DNA of 23,466 bases from assembly GCA_030141605.1 (NCBI GenBank), contig JAQGDQ010001847.1:1-23466 (forward strand), given 5' to 3'. Positions 10,601 to 19,577 of the stretch are shown piece after piece. The notes under the pieces are model-generated. The model was not told the DNA's origin. It saw nothing but the letters and a program-made list of their open reading frames with translations, and made no database searches. Made by a program: the position numbers and the translations under genes. The stretch's first letter is position 1. Each line of letters begins with the position of its first letter. This stretch comes from Tubiluchus corallicola (taxonomy: Eukaryota > Priapulida > Priapulimorpha > Priapulimorphida > Tubiluchidae).

Positions 10601-13600
10601 TTCGAAGCAGTGCTTCAAAATTTCACGTGTAAGTGCAGTGGTAATTCAGTTTTTCGTTCAAGTGATAGTTGTGAAAAGGAAAAGTCATAAGTCCACGTAA
10701 ATGTATAGGCTTTTATTATGTGAGTTCAAAAGTTACTTGGAACTTGATAAGGAACTTTTTACGTCATTAACAAAATTGTGAATTTCAGTTTTCACACATT
10801 GCAGATTGTTATAGAAACATTCAAGCGTCACGAAAAAGTTGCTTTAGAAAAACATGAGGCAGTTGTAAAAGAACGGGAGAAAGAAAGAAAAGAAAGAGAG
10901 GAGAAGCTTGCACAAAAAGTAAGACAATGCACTGTGTACTATATATTCCTCTACTGGAAGGTGTAAATTATGCTGAACTGCACGATTATGGGCTGCAATT
11001 GTGGTGCTTTTGTGATTGATTACATGATGACTTTTTTGTTTGATTTACTAAATTAACTGATGGAGTAGTAGGCCTATTTAATGTTACTTTATTGAACATT
11101 GTAACCTTATTTGTGTGAGATCAAAATTTAATTATCACTGCTATTCTGAGTGTTAAACATTTTTTTCATCATACTTAGCCAGCCAATTATTTATTATTTA
11201 GTTTGTCATGTTGATCTGTGTGTTTGACTTGCTCAGTATTTTAAGCAAAGATGTTTAAAATTTGCCAGTAAGTTGAAGCAAATTTTAATTTTTGACTGCT
11301 TTTTAAGCCTGGTGTTCGAAATAAGATTTGCCATTGAGCTTTTAGTAAACAGCTGCTGTACTAGAGCTTTTATACTGCCTAGGTAAAACATGTTGTAGAT
11401 CAATGTAAAAAGTTTCAAGTCTTACTTATTTGTAAAAATGTGGCTGTCTGATGTTTTTTTAGAAACGTGAGAAAGAAGAGGAAGAGTCAAAGATAACAGA
11501 GTTAACAGATGAAGAAGCTGAGCGGTTGCAAGCTGAAATTGATCAGGTAAGGCTATATGCTTGCTTGTCATGTCATCGTTTTGGTAAATACTTAACTATG
11601 TATAAGAAATGACTTTACTCATGTATTGAACACAAGCGTATAACTGTGTTTATAAAACAGTAGTTTATTTCACTGTTATTAAATAACTCATGAAATAAAA
11701 GGTTAAATAATTGACTATATAATAGTAGATTCTATTGTTGTACACAGTACACTGCATTATTGTAGCGAATGGCATTCAGCTTTTGTTGCATATACTGTAC
11801 TTTTTGTATCATTTGAGACATGTTTGGGTAAAAGCTCTAACTGTTAGAATTTGTTAAAGAATAGCACGAGTTTTTATTTATTAGGAGTGTACCTTTGGTG
11901 TCAGTTACAATAATGTTTAGTTAGTCACTGTATCATATATCATATCAGCGCATCTAGAACCTTCGTGATGAAATGGTTGATATGTTACTGATGTATTTCA
12001 CGAATATTGAAACCTGCTTTAAACTCTCTTTAACATCACAGTCTGCTGCAAATTAAAAACATTAAAAATTAACGAGTAATATGCTTCATTGAATAGGTCT
12101 GAAATTTAGCTATAATATAGTTCACCTCATCCTTGTTTGTTAAACTTTCGGACTTCTTAAGTATTATACTTTAGACTTACAAGTAGTATACATTATACTA
12201 TTATACTTTAGTATGGTGTCAGTTCCTCATTAATATGAGTAGGTTTTGCTTTCATTTAGGTTTTCATTGTTTTGCATATAGTCAGAATCTTTTAGGAGTT
12301 CCTTTACAAAAAATTTTTTACTTGTGATCTAATAGCAAAAGATCTTGTCATGTTTCTTGATTAAATTCATAAAATTTTGGCAAATTGATTGCTGTTTTGT
12401 TTAATAATTGTGTAGCAAATTCCTTGCAAAAAATGCAAAAGAAATTTTATCTCTCTTATTACCCGCCTAACTAAACGCACTGTGTGCATTTAAAAAATGA
12501 CCTAAGCTGGTGGATAGAGTGAAGGTACACATTGCTAAACTTGTACAGTTCAGTTAGAAGTTTCGCTGTTCTAGCTGTGTTCATGTGAAAATCAGTTATT
12601 GGGTCAATTAGCAACAACTTTAAAGCACTTAAAGTTATAGTTTATTTCAAAATGCGTATTACCTCACAGTACTATGGATGATTTATTTACAGATAAGCAG
12701 GGAATTTCTGCGAGGGTGCAAGCATGTAGTATGTAATGGGCAGGTTATTTGGCTTATATAATGTTCAGTTTTGGCTTGTTAATATAATTATTCAGTTACC
12801 TTGTCGGGGTTAACTAACTAAGATTTGTTGTTCTTGTACCGTCAGCGATAATTTGTTTTTATTGCCTAGTGTGCAACAAGATTCATCTTCATCATCATAA
12901 TAACTTCTGGTTTAATGTTTTTAATATGTTTGTAATTGTTTGTAGTTGATAAGTCTAACTGTAGCTGCAAAGAAGTTTGCCTTAAGCACTTGACGGTCCT
13001 GCACTGTAACTGAATAGCACCACTTTTCGTTCAAACTGAGCGCACCAAAGCATGAAACGATCATGACTTTAAATTTATTTAACTAATTACACGAGATGCT
13101 TCCCACAATTTAACTGTGGAAACTTTCTCTGACAATTTTCTCAAATAGTAAAACAAAGACAACTCTGAGTGCCTTGGCTTTTCCTTTAAGACCTACCATT
13201 TGCTTTTATTCGTGTCTTTACATTAATGCCATTTTGTTGAAAGAAAAAACGGAAGGAAAAACAAGATTCTGAGGAATCGATAGAAGTTACGGAAGAAGAA
13301 AAAAAGTCTTCAGATAGTGTAAGTTAAGTTAGCTGTTTCTTTTTATTGTCTATGCGCTTATGTATAATTATATGTGTTCGTGTTTAGTTATGTTTGAACT
13401 CGGATAGTATTAGATGTGTTTCCAAAGCAGAAAATGATTTTATTTTTTTCATCTTATGAATGAGTAATTTGTGAAATAGTTTGTAGGACAGGAAAGATGT
13501 ATCTTATTATCATAAAATAGATATTGTCATGGAATTGATAACAAAATTATTTTCTGAACTGCACAGCCTGTTAATCCTATGTGTTCCAAGAAAATCTCAT

Positions 13601-14174
13601 TCTATCATTTGTAAATAGAAAATTCACAAAATGCATTTGCAACATTTGTGTTTGCAAGTGAAAGAAAGAACTCATTGTTTTAAGTTTCTAACTGTGCTGA
13701 CTGTTAAGTGCTTTAGTGTTGCCTTTACATCTCTGATTAAACAAGTCTAAATTATGATGTTGTGCAAACTTGGGTGAAAAATACTCTTGATTGAGAATTG
13801 AAAGACACTTAACATTGGCTTAGCACTTTTGCAAGTAATTTTTGCATTCTCGTCTGGTTTTCAACCAATCCTGTCTGATTAAGTGGCAGCTTAACGTTTG
13901 TGCGAATAAATGTGTAAAAATGAAATTTAATTGTTGTTTTTGCCAGAATATTTTTCTATTTTATAGCTTTAGGTAACTAGCTACTGAGTCATTTTTCATC
14001 TTATCTGTTAACTCTTGTGCTAACATATGCCTGAAGTAGATAAACCTTGATTTCTATGTGGTCGTTTAGGATGAGGATGAAGATGAAAAAGACAAGGGTA
14101 AACTAAGACCAAATCTTGGGAATGGAGCAGACATGCCAAATTATAGATGGACACAAACTTTGAATGAGATAGAG
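6419..14174 (+). CDS. NUDC: NUDC gene, six 5' exons in frame; 3' half absent
   Basis: NudC is a cytosolic co-chaperone of HSP90 in the dynein/LIS1 pathway, needed for nuclear migration and mitosis. Six exons join in frame with GT/AG sites, all phase 0, giving 183 codons. They cover the N-terminal block ([15 protein letters not shown], then [14 protein letters not shown]), a highly charged Lys/Glu coiled coil, the signature [18 protein letters not shown], an acidic linker, and [20 protein letters not shown]. Order and spacing match animal NUDC, which is about 330 residues. The C-terminal CS/p23 domain that binds clients should follow directly, but I find no such exon on the plus strand up to the window end. 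Reading through the last donor adds nine codons and a stop. The gene is therefore broken, misassembled, or continues past the window through an intron of over 9 kb. The neighbour EMC2 is divergent. Confidence 0.9.
6530..6584 (+). repeat. Direct repeat of the MITE left end, 200 bp away
   Basis: The block CTACGTGTGATGTTCGCGCT, followed by TGCTCGACATCCC, starting at 6546, matches CTACGTGTGATGTTTGTACT and what follows at 6746, exactly 200 bp downstream. Weaker similarity (TTACTTATT) extends upstream of both. Confidence 0.7.
6746..6944. mobile_element. Small MITE-like element with ~33-bp imperfect TIRs
   Basis: The left end CTACGTGTGATGTTTGTACT (continuing to CATCCCG) and the complement of the right end, CTACATGGAACGTTTGCACT (continuing to CATCCT), pair as imperfect terminal repeats around about 130 bp of unique sequence. 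There is no coding capacity, and I could not define a target-site duplication. Related pieces lie at 6530-6584 and 5410-5490, so the family is dispersed. Confidence 0.5.
7552..7603. repeat. AT dinucleotide microsatellite
   Basis: About 25 uninterrupted AT units within NUDC intron 1. Confidence 0.95.
8738..8815 (+). CDS. NUDC: NUDC exon 2
   Basis: 26 codons between acceptor TTTCAG and donor GTAAAG. Encodes [19 protein letters not shown] and then AAEK, matching the RRKTDFFIGG...AEK block of vertebrate NUDC. Confidence 0.92.
8816..10804 (+). other. NUDC intron 2
   Basis: AT-rich, with no gene, RNA or well-defined repeat seen on either strand. The small open frames (8834-9151 minus, 8863-9105 plus, 9394-9591 plus) have no family resemblance. 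The intron ends at TTGCAG; an alternative AG at 10786-10787 would break the frame. Confidence 0.7.
10805..10918 (+). CDS. NUDC: NUDC exon 3 (coiled coil)
   Basis: 38 codons, acceptor TTGCAG and donor GTAAGA. Begins [18 protein letters not shown] and continues as a Lys/Glu/Arg-rich helix, the coiled-coil dimerisation part of NudC. Confidence 0.92.
10919..11462 (+). other. NUDC intron 3
   Basis: 544 bases of AT-rich sequence with a long T tract (GATGTTTTTTTAG) at the acceptor. Nothing else seen. Confidence 0.75.
11463..11546 (+). CDS. NUDC: NUDC exon 4
   Basis: 28 codons between TTTTTTTAG and GTAAGG. Encodes [18 protein letters not shown], nearly identical to human [18 protein letters not shown] and the most diagnostic stretch of this gene model. 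Confidence 0.95.
11547..13243 (+). other. NUDC intron 4
   Basis: About 1.7 kb of AT-rich sequence with no supported gene, RNA or repeat on either strand. The acceptor is GTTGAAAG, which has a weak pyrimidine tract. Confidence 0.7.
13244..13318 (+). CDS. NUDC: NUDC exon 5 (acidic linker)
   Basis: 25 codons beginning [20 protein letters not shown], followed by donor GTAAGT. It is the variable charged linker and is less conserved. The start follows a weak acceptor, but the join keeps the KK that follows EIDQ in vertebrate NUDC. Confidence 0.85.
13319..14069 (+). other. NUDC intron 5
   Basis: 751 bases of AT-rich sequence with no supported feature. The acceptor is GTCGTTTAG. Confidence 0.75.
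14070..14174 (+). CDS. NUDC: NUDC exon 6 (last recognisable)
   Basis: 35 codons with [20 protein letters not shown], then [15 protein letters not shown], matching [20 protein letters not shown] of human NUDC. It ends at a weak donor, GTGCGG. Without splicing, nine more codons lead to TAG at 14202-14204. The codons GTG CGG (Val-Arg) would themselves fit the next family residues, so the true exon end or a breakpoint may be near 14180. Confidence 0.88.
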
Positions 14175-15474
14175 GTGCGGAAGATGCAGAAATGCAATAG
14201 GTAGTTATTGTACCTTTAACTAGTTTAAGGACTATACAGCGGCGAGAAATTCTTTACATATCACGTCCGATAATCACAAAACAAGGTATAGTACCTATCG
14301 AAAAAGAGCGAAGTCAAAATCCGTGGATTTTTGCGGACGGTACAATATTTTATGCGGATTGCTCACACATCTCCTCTTGCGAACGGCGGACTCAGTAACA
14401 GCTAAGCCCAAAAGCCAAGTAAATAACAATAAATTATTGACACTAAGTTTTTTCTTATTGGATTATATTTGTATCGGCAGGGACGTATTAAGGGTTTCAC
14501 GGTTTCCTAAGGCTGTCCCACAAACACAGGGCCTAAACGTTTAGGCTATGCATAACTCTGCATCAAGTGCTATACTGCTGATCCCGATATGCACACGCGA
14601 AAATTTGAGCACAGAACTGCACCCAAATTAGCTTAAAAATAAAATATCAGACTCATGCATAGGTTAGATCGCCACCAAACTTAGCAGAAACTGTTAAAAA
14701 TATTATGGAGTTCTTCAATTTATGAATAGACTTATCAAGAGCTTGTGCGTTACACATGATGAATAGAAATGATTCTGTTTGTCACGGATGTTCGCCTGGG
14801 TTAAAAGGCGAGTTGCTTATCATCACTGAGGTTACTTCTGATGAAGAAAGATTGAAGAACAAGAAGCATGCTACACAGTGCACATATCTAAATGTGCTAC
14901 TCTAACAAGTGTCAAGTTTTTGTATCTAAATGGCCTGTGTGACAAATATGTGGGTCTAATGCTGTTCCAATACATGCAGGCTCCATCGATCAAGTGCTTG
15001 CCGGTAATACACGAAAAAGAAAGGCAATATCCTTGTTTTTTGTGCTCCGTTTAAATAAATTTACACAAAAAAGAAAGTCAAAATTAATATCCTTGTCTTT
15101 CGTGTTCAGTTTATAGATTTTAGTTATGTTGTATAGTTGTTTACTAATTAACATTATCTCCGCTTAATCGGTTGTCAGTCTCAGGATACCAAAGGCCTCA
15201 CAGTATTTAAGGCCTAACCTTTTAAATTGTAGGCAAATGTTCCTTAAAGTGGCGTTTATGTAGCATGCGATACGTTTTGTGGTTGGGGAATAGATAAAAT
15301 CGGTTTGTATTGTTTTCTACACACCCGCTGTAAATGCTCTATGTTATTTCAAAGGACATCGTTTATACGTAATGCGGGATACCGTGTGACCAAATTAATC
15401 GCCCGCGCAGTTTTCCCGTAACAAACCAATCAGAAACGGGCTTTGTTAATACGTTAATCGGCAAGGGCGCTGCT
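14175..15474. other. Region between last NUDC exon and minus-strand ORFs
   Basis: No NUDC CS-domain exon is visible. The stretch 14479-14540 (CAGGGACGTATTAAGGGTTT onward) looks like the end of a decayed DNA transposon, but no partner end was found. A local direct repeat lies at 15013-15113. GC content rises after about 15240, with several CpGs and a CCAAT motif (AAACCAATCAGAAAC) near 15426. Otherwise nothing supported. Confidence 0.4.
15013..15113 (+). repeat. Local direct duplication (~40 bp unit)
   Basis: AAAAAGAAAGGCAATATCCT, then TGTTTTTTGTGCTCCGTTTA (15013-15053), is followed by AAAAAGAAAGTCAAAATTAA and a similar TATCCTTG...GTTCAGTTTA tail (15068-15113). It is an imperfect tandem pair. 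Confidence 0.65.
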
Positions 15475-15726
15475 TTAGCTGAAAAAAGAGATCTCTACAC
15501 ACGTGCTTAATGGTCTTTTTTGCAATACTTCATACACTGATGTACGCCTGTGCCTTCTATCAATTTTACGATTTGGCCTGTGTAATAAATAGAGTGCCAA
15601 CATTTCATCTACAACATAAACGGTCAGAATCGGTATGGGAAGGATAAAGATTCCCGTCCTGCCACCACCATCTAGATTAAGTAGGCCCTGCCGCTGAGTG
15701 TTTGATTGTAGCTTGTAGAGTGCCAA
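15475..15726 (-). CDS. Possible 3' exon of unknown minus-strand gene, Arg-rich
   Basis: An open minus-strand frame whose most protein-like part is VVDEMLALYLLHRPNRKIDR followed by RHRRTSVYEVLQKRPL, ending at TAG just inside position 15475. It keeps the reading phase of the exon at 15785-16075 if an intron of about 70 bases is removed (possible acceptors near 15700-15716). The hydrophobic-then-Arg-rich pattern faintly resembles the N-terminus of HARBI1-type transposase proteins, but no catalytic motif is present. It could equally be a chance frame or a transposon scrap. Confidence 0.25.
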   Translation of the reverse strand: MALYKLQSNTQRQGLLNLDGGGRTGIFILPIPILTVYVVDEMLALYLLHRPNRKIDRRHRRTSVYEVLQKRPLSTCVEISFFS

Positions 15727-15784
15727 AGTATAAAATTGTAAACTTTTTGGCTAAATTATCATTTTCACTATTTTAACAACTTAC

Positions 15785-16196
15785 TTGTGACGAAGAATCT
15801 GAAGTAGAGAACGAGTGAGATCTTCGCTTCTCCCGAACGACACACTGCTCCGTGTCGATGGCCGAAGAGTAACCGGGATAAGGAGACGGAGCGGTATCGG
15901 CTTCTTCAGGAACCACCCACTGTTTTGTGTTCGGAGAATCGGAGTACGAAGACGAAACCGAGTTTGTCTTGTCATGGATGACACGTTGCTCAAATTCTGT
16001 TGACGTCAAGAAAGGAGGAATACTGCTGCTGTCGTTGTCGTCATAGGCAACATATGGGTCATAATCAGACGGCATAGACTAAGCAGACGGATTTTGCCTC
16101 GTGTCTCTTTGAAAGAGGCATTCGTCGGAGCACAGCGACGGGGTACTCCGGGAACGTTCCGGAGAACGACACTCTTCGTCGCTGCTGCTGGCCAAG
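15785..16196 (-). CDS. Unrecognised Ser-rich coding exon with internal repeats
   Basis: I do not recognise this protein. From an ATG at 16075 a 97-codon frame runs to a strong donor (CAA|GTAAGT) at 15785/15784. It starts MPSDYDPYVAYDDNDSSS and then contains three diverged repeats of about 25 residues: STEFEQRVIHD.. ending in SSSYSDS, NTKQWVVPEEAD.. ending in YPGYSS, and IDTEQCVVREKRRS.. ending in STSDSSS. Upstream in the same frame, after a good acceptor (GTGTTTTTAG, exon base 16196), SSSDEECRSPERSRSTPSLC looks like a fourth unit. It is separated from the ATG by one in-frame TAG at 16079-16081. Composition is GC- and CpG-richer than its surroundings. It may be a small gene starting at 16075, a gene broken by that TAG, or a decayed element. 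It does not resemble the next expected part of EDRF1. Confidence 0.45.
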
Positions 16197-16198
16197 CT

Positions 16199-16951
16199 AA
16201 AAACACGGAGCATTATTTACAAACAAAGCAACAATGTTGCAGCCAGAAATTTTTGCTTCTCAGCAATAGCAACGACGGCAGGTTAAAAACAGCAATACAG
16301 CTAAGAATAGAATTTCTTGACAATCAAAACTTTTATCAATGTTGCGTTTATCACAGTCAGGTGAGAAATGCAGCAGTAGGGCGCTTTTGAAGGCCCAGCG
16401 TGCATATATATGTATATATGATTATCGTGTTTGCTTGGCTGTGCTACAACAAGATTAACAAATAAACATACAACTTTGCAGTGTGAACGAATGGTCATGT
16501 AGATTTTATTTATTATTTATTTATTTATCAATAAACAATCCACGACAATCATCGCAGCATAGCACTTCCAAAAAATTGGATAAGATATTTATTATTATGT
16601 ACACAAGATGCCAAGCTGCAAATGACTCAAGGTGTAATTACTTGTTGAGAGCACCCCAAATGAAAGAGGATTGAGAAAAGTAGAAAAGAGCAGTAAAGAA
16701 GTAGAAAAGAAAAGTTGAAGAGCAGAAAGAAAGAGAAAGATGTGACGGTATCTGTATGAAGTAACGAAAACTATAGAAATACTAAAATGACATAGCAACG
16801 TGATGGATTCCGACAGGGGCAGCAAAGTAATTAGTCAAATTGATTTATTCTATATCATTTGAGAAGATTTCACTTTGAAAATGTCTTTTAAAGTTATTTA
16901 TAGATAAAGAATTTTTTATGTGTTCATTGATGTTATTTCAAAGTCTAGGAA
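16199..16951. other. Non-coding stretch
   Basis: AT-rich, with a TTTATT-type low-complexity run near 16505-16530 and purine-rich sequence (GAAGTAGAAAAGAAAAG) near 16690-16740. The open frames on both strands read as simple-sequence peptides. No gene supported. Confidence 0.6.
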
Positions 16952-17210
16952 ACAATCTACTCTTTAAAATATTGAAAGGAAACACATAATTTTTTAAAGA
17001 ATGACTTACGTGAAAGAATTATTATCATACAAACACAATTTCGCGTTCGCGCTGCTAGTTTTTCACTGTTACATGCATTTCACCATTTGCTAGTTAGATA
17101 GGCTCAAGCACCTGCATTTTGGAAACATGCTGCACGAAAACAGGTGCTGTACCTCTCACTTCAGTCTTGTTCGTTTGTGATGTAATACACATGTTTCATA
17201 GCTCATGCGT
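16952..17210 (+). repeat. Dispersed repeat, copy A
   Basis: Runs from ACAATCTACTCTTTAAAA to GCTCATGC and is matched in the same orientation at 20947-21187. Shared blocks include GTGAAAGAATTATTA and AACAGGTGCTGTACCTCTCA. Similarity is roughly 80% with small indels. There is no coding capacity and no terminal structure, so the class is unknown. Confidence 0.8.
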
Positions 17211-18040
17211 GAGCACAGCAGTAAATTTTTTAAATTTCAATTTTTATTTTAAAATTTGTCTAGTTTTTGTATATCACACTGAATGTTGTACATCAGCGCT
17301 GTACTTCAATTTTCCGCAAACACATGCAACTCGCTCATCGAATGTTTGTGTTGCTGAAAATTATGTTCAGTTGTGATGTACATTCACTAGCCGGCCTTGA
17401 ACGAGGTTAAAAAGTTTTTTTTACCTATTATTTAATTATCACAACTGCTTTGGCAGTATTATAGGCATTAAAATGTGTACATTTTACTGTACTTCAAAAT
17501 GGTGTAGGATAGGAAAAATCGTCCTGTTTCGCTTTAAGCGCAAGTCTAGCTCTCCTGCCTTTACGGATCAAACATTTCTACGAAAAACAACAATCGTATC
17601 CTTTGTTCTCAACAGTTACGTTCATACATACAGTATGTGTTCATTTATTCACTACTGCCACCTACTGTTACAAATATTAATTACCTATGATACAAGAACT
17701 TTGAAAACATGTTTCTCTTCTGCAGGGCTCCTCTGCTGTTGTCAGGGCGACCGATATCCAAATCCTAAAATTTGTTACATAACGTAAGAACATGTTTTAT
17801 GATGGCGCATTGCGGAGCCACATGGTTCCATGAAATCTAATGACATTTCGTTAAATGCGCATTTCCGTGTGCATATAATTTTCCACTTATTACAAAAACC
17901 ATAATACATAAATACTCCTCCTTAACATATATATCTAGCCAACATGCCTGAAGATATGGACACAATAAATATAGCGGATGCTCAAAGCCACAAGTTTCAT
18001 TACGTTAATTAAAAGGTGAGGCCTAGCTTTCTGTAAAGTT
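17211..18040. other. Non-coding stretch
   Basis: AT-rich, with plus-strand open frames (17119-17376 and 17473-17787) that show no recognisable family. I see no RNA gene or defined repeat. Confidence 0.5.
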
Positions 18041-18213
<173 letters not shown>

Positions 18214-18390
18214 TTATTTAAAGTCGGCTTTTGGGTCAACAATTAACATTAACTCAAAGAGCTATTATCGCCGACTGTAAATAACAACCTACAACTACAT
18301 AACAGAAACTATTATTATCCCACTTTTACCATAAAAACCACGCATCTGGCAGGGCAACCTTTTTTAAAGTCTTTGGTATGACCCGGCCGC

Positions 18391-19290
18391 TGTCTCTGAC
18401 AGCAAACTCGCAAGTGTGAACTACTTTGCGAGGTTACTGTTTCTGACAACAAACTCACAAATGTGAACTGCTTTGCGAGTTACTCTCTCTGACAGCAAAC
18501 TCACAAATGTGAACTGCTTTGTGAGTTACTCTCTCCGACAGCAAACTCACAAGTGTGAACTGCTTTGCGAGTTACTCTCTCTGACAGCAAACTCACAAGT
18601 GTGAACTGCTTTGCGAGTTACTCTCTCTGACAGCAAACTCATAAGTGTGAACTGCTTTGCGAGTTACTCTCTCTGACAGCAAACTCATAAGTGTGAACTG
18701 CTTTGCGAGTTACTCTCTCTGACAGCAAACTCACAAGTGTGAACTGCTTTGCGAGTTACTCTCTTTGACAGCAAACTCACAAGTGTGAACTATTTTGCGA
18801 GTTACTCTCTCTGACAGCAAACTCACAAATGTGAACTGCATTGCGAGTTACTCTCTCGGACAGCAAACTCACAAATGTGAACTGCATTGCGAGTTACTCT
18901 CTCTGACAGCAAACTCACAAATGTGAACTGCTTTGGGAGTTACTCTCTCTGACAGCAAACTCACAAATGTGAACTGCTTTGCGAGTTACTCTCTCTGACA
19001 GCAAACTCACAAATGTGAACTGCATTGCGAGTTACTCTCTATGACAGCAAACTCACAAATGTGAACTGCTTTGCGAGTTACTCTCTCTGACAGCAAACTC
19101 GCAAGTGTGAACTGCTTTGCGAGGTTACTGTTTCCGACAGCAAACTCGCAAGTGTGAACTGCTTTGCGAGGTTACTGTTTCCGACAGCAAACTCACAAGT
19201 GTGAAGTGTTTTGCGAGTTACTCTCTCTGACAGCAAACTCACAAGTGTGAAGTGTTTTACGAGTTCCTGTCAGCAAGTTATTGCAAACTC
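18391..19290. repeat. 46-bp tandem satellite array, about 19 copies
   Basis: The repeat unit is built from GAGTTACTCTCTCTGACAGC, AAACTCACAAATGTGAACTG and CTTTGC (46 bp), iterated about 19 times with few changes. Edge units carry GAGGTTACTGTTTC (47 bp). Each unit holds inverted arms, CTCrCAA and TTGCGAG, around about 12 bases, so every unit can fold as a hairpin. The last unit decays through 19261-19290. Related fragments continue to 19377, including TTGCGAGTTACTTGGTAACC. It lies immediately downstream of EDRF1 coding exon 3 in transcript sense. Confidence 0.95.
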
Positions 19291-19388
19291 TCCAACAGTT
19301 GTTATGCGGCGATGCTCTCTAGTCTGAAAACGCTTGCGAGTTACTTGGTAACCAAAGTTGCTAGTCTGAACGTGCCCTAACTACTTAC

Positions 19389-19577
19389 CCCTCGCTGCAT
19401 GGCTTCAACCACGTGAGTGTAAAAAAATCTCCTAAGCCATTTCCATTCGGTTTCTTCAGTTCTCAACAGATGGCGATGAATGTCAAAGTCGTCCAATAGT
19501 AACGTCTTTCCAATACGATGTACCATCATGCTTATGTGGGATGGGTTGTACGCCATCTTTAGCAACTTTTTGATATT
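19389..19577 (-). CDS. EDRF1: EDRF1 coding exon 3
   Basis: 63 codons, phase 0, acceptor ACTTTAG and donor GGG|GTAAGT. Encodes SHISMMVHRIGKTLLLDD, the best conserved part of the EDRF1 N-terminus, then TEWKWLRRFFYTHVVEAM (human GDWTWLKEFYQRLIDQ). It is the last EDRF1 exon I can find. The satellite array follows within about 100 bases. Confidence 0.92.

Noticed and set aside
16301-16825. Minus-strand hydrophobic frames sought as the next EDRF1 exon
   Set aside because: Neither resembles the block expected after coding exon 3 (a Lys-rich stretch then HWYQKAILSKFLYYS in human); composition is low-complexity.
18391-19290. CRISPR-like array
   Set aside because: Units repeat head to tail with no unique spacers, in a eukaryotic intronic or intergenic setting, so it is a tandem satellite.
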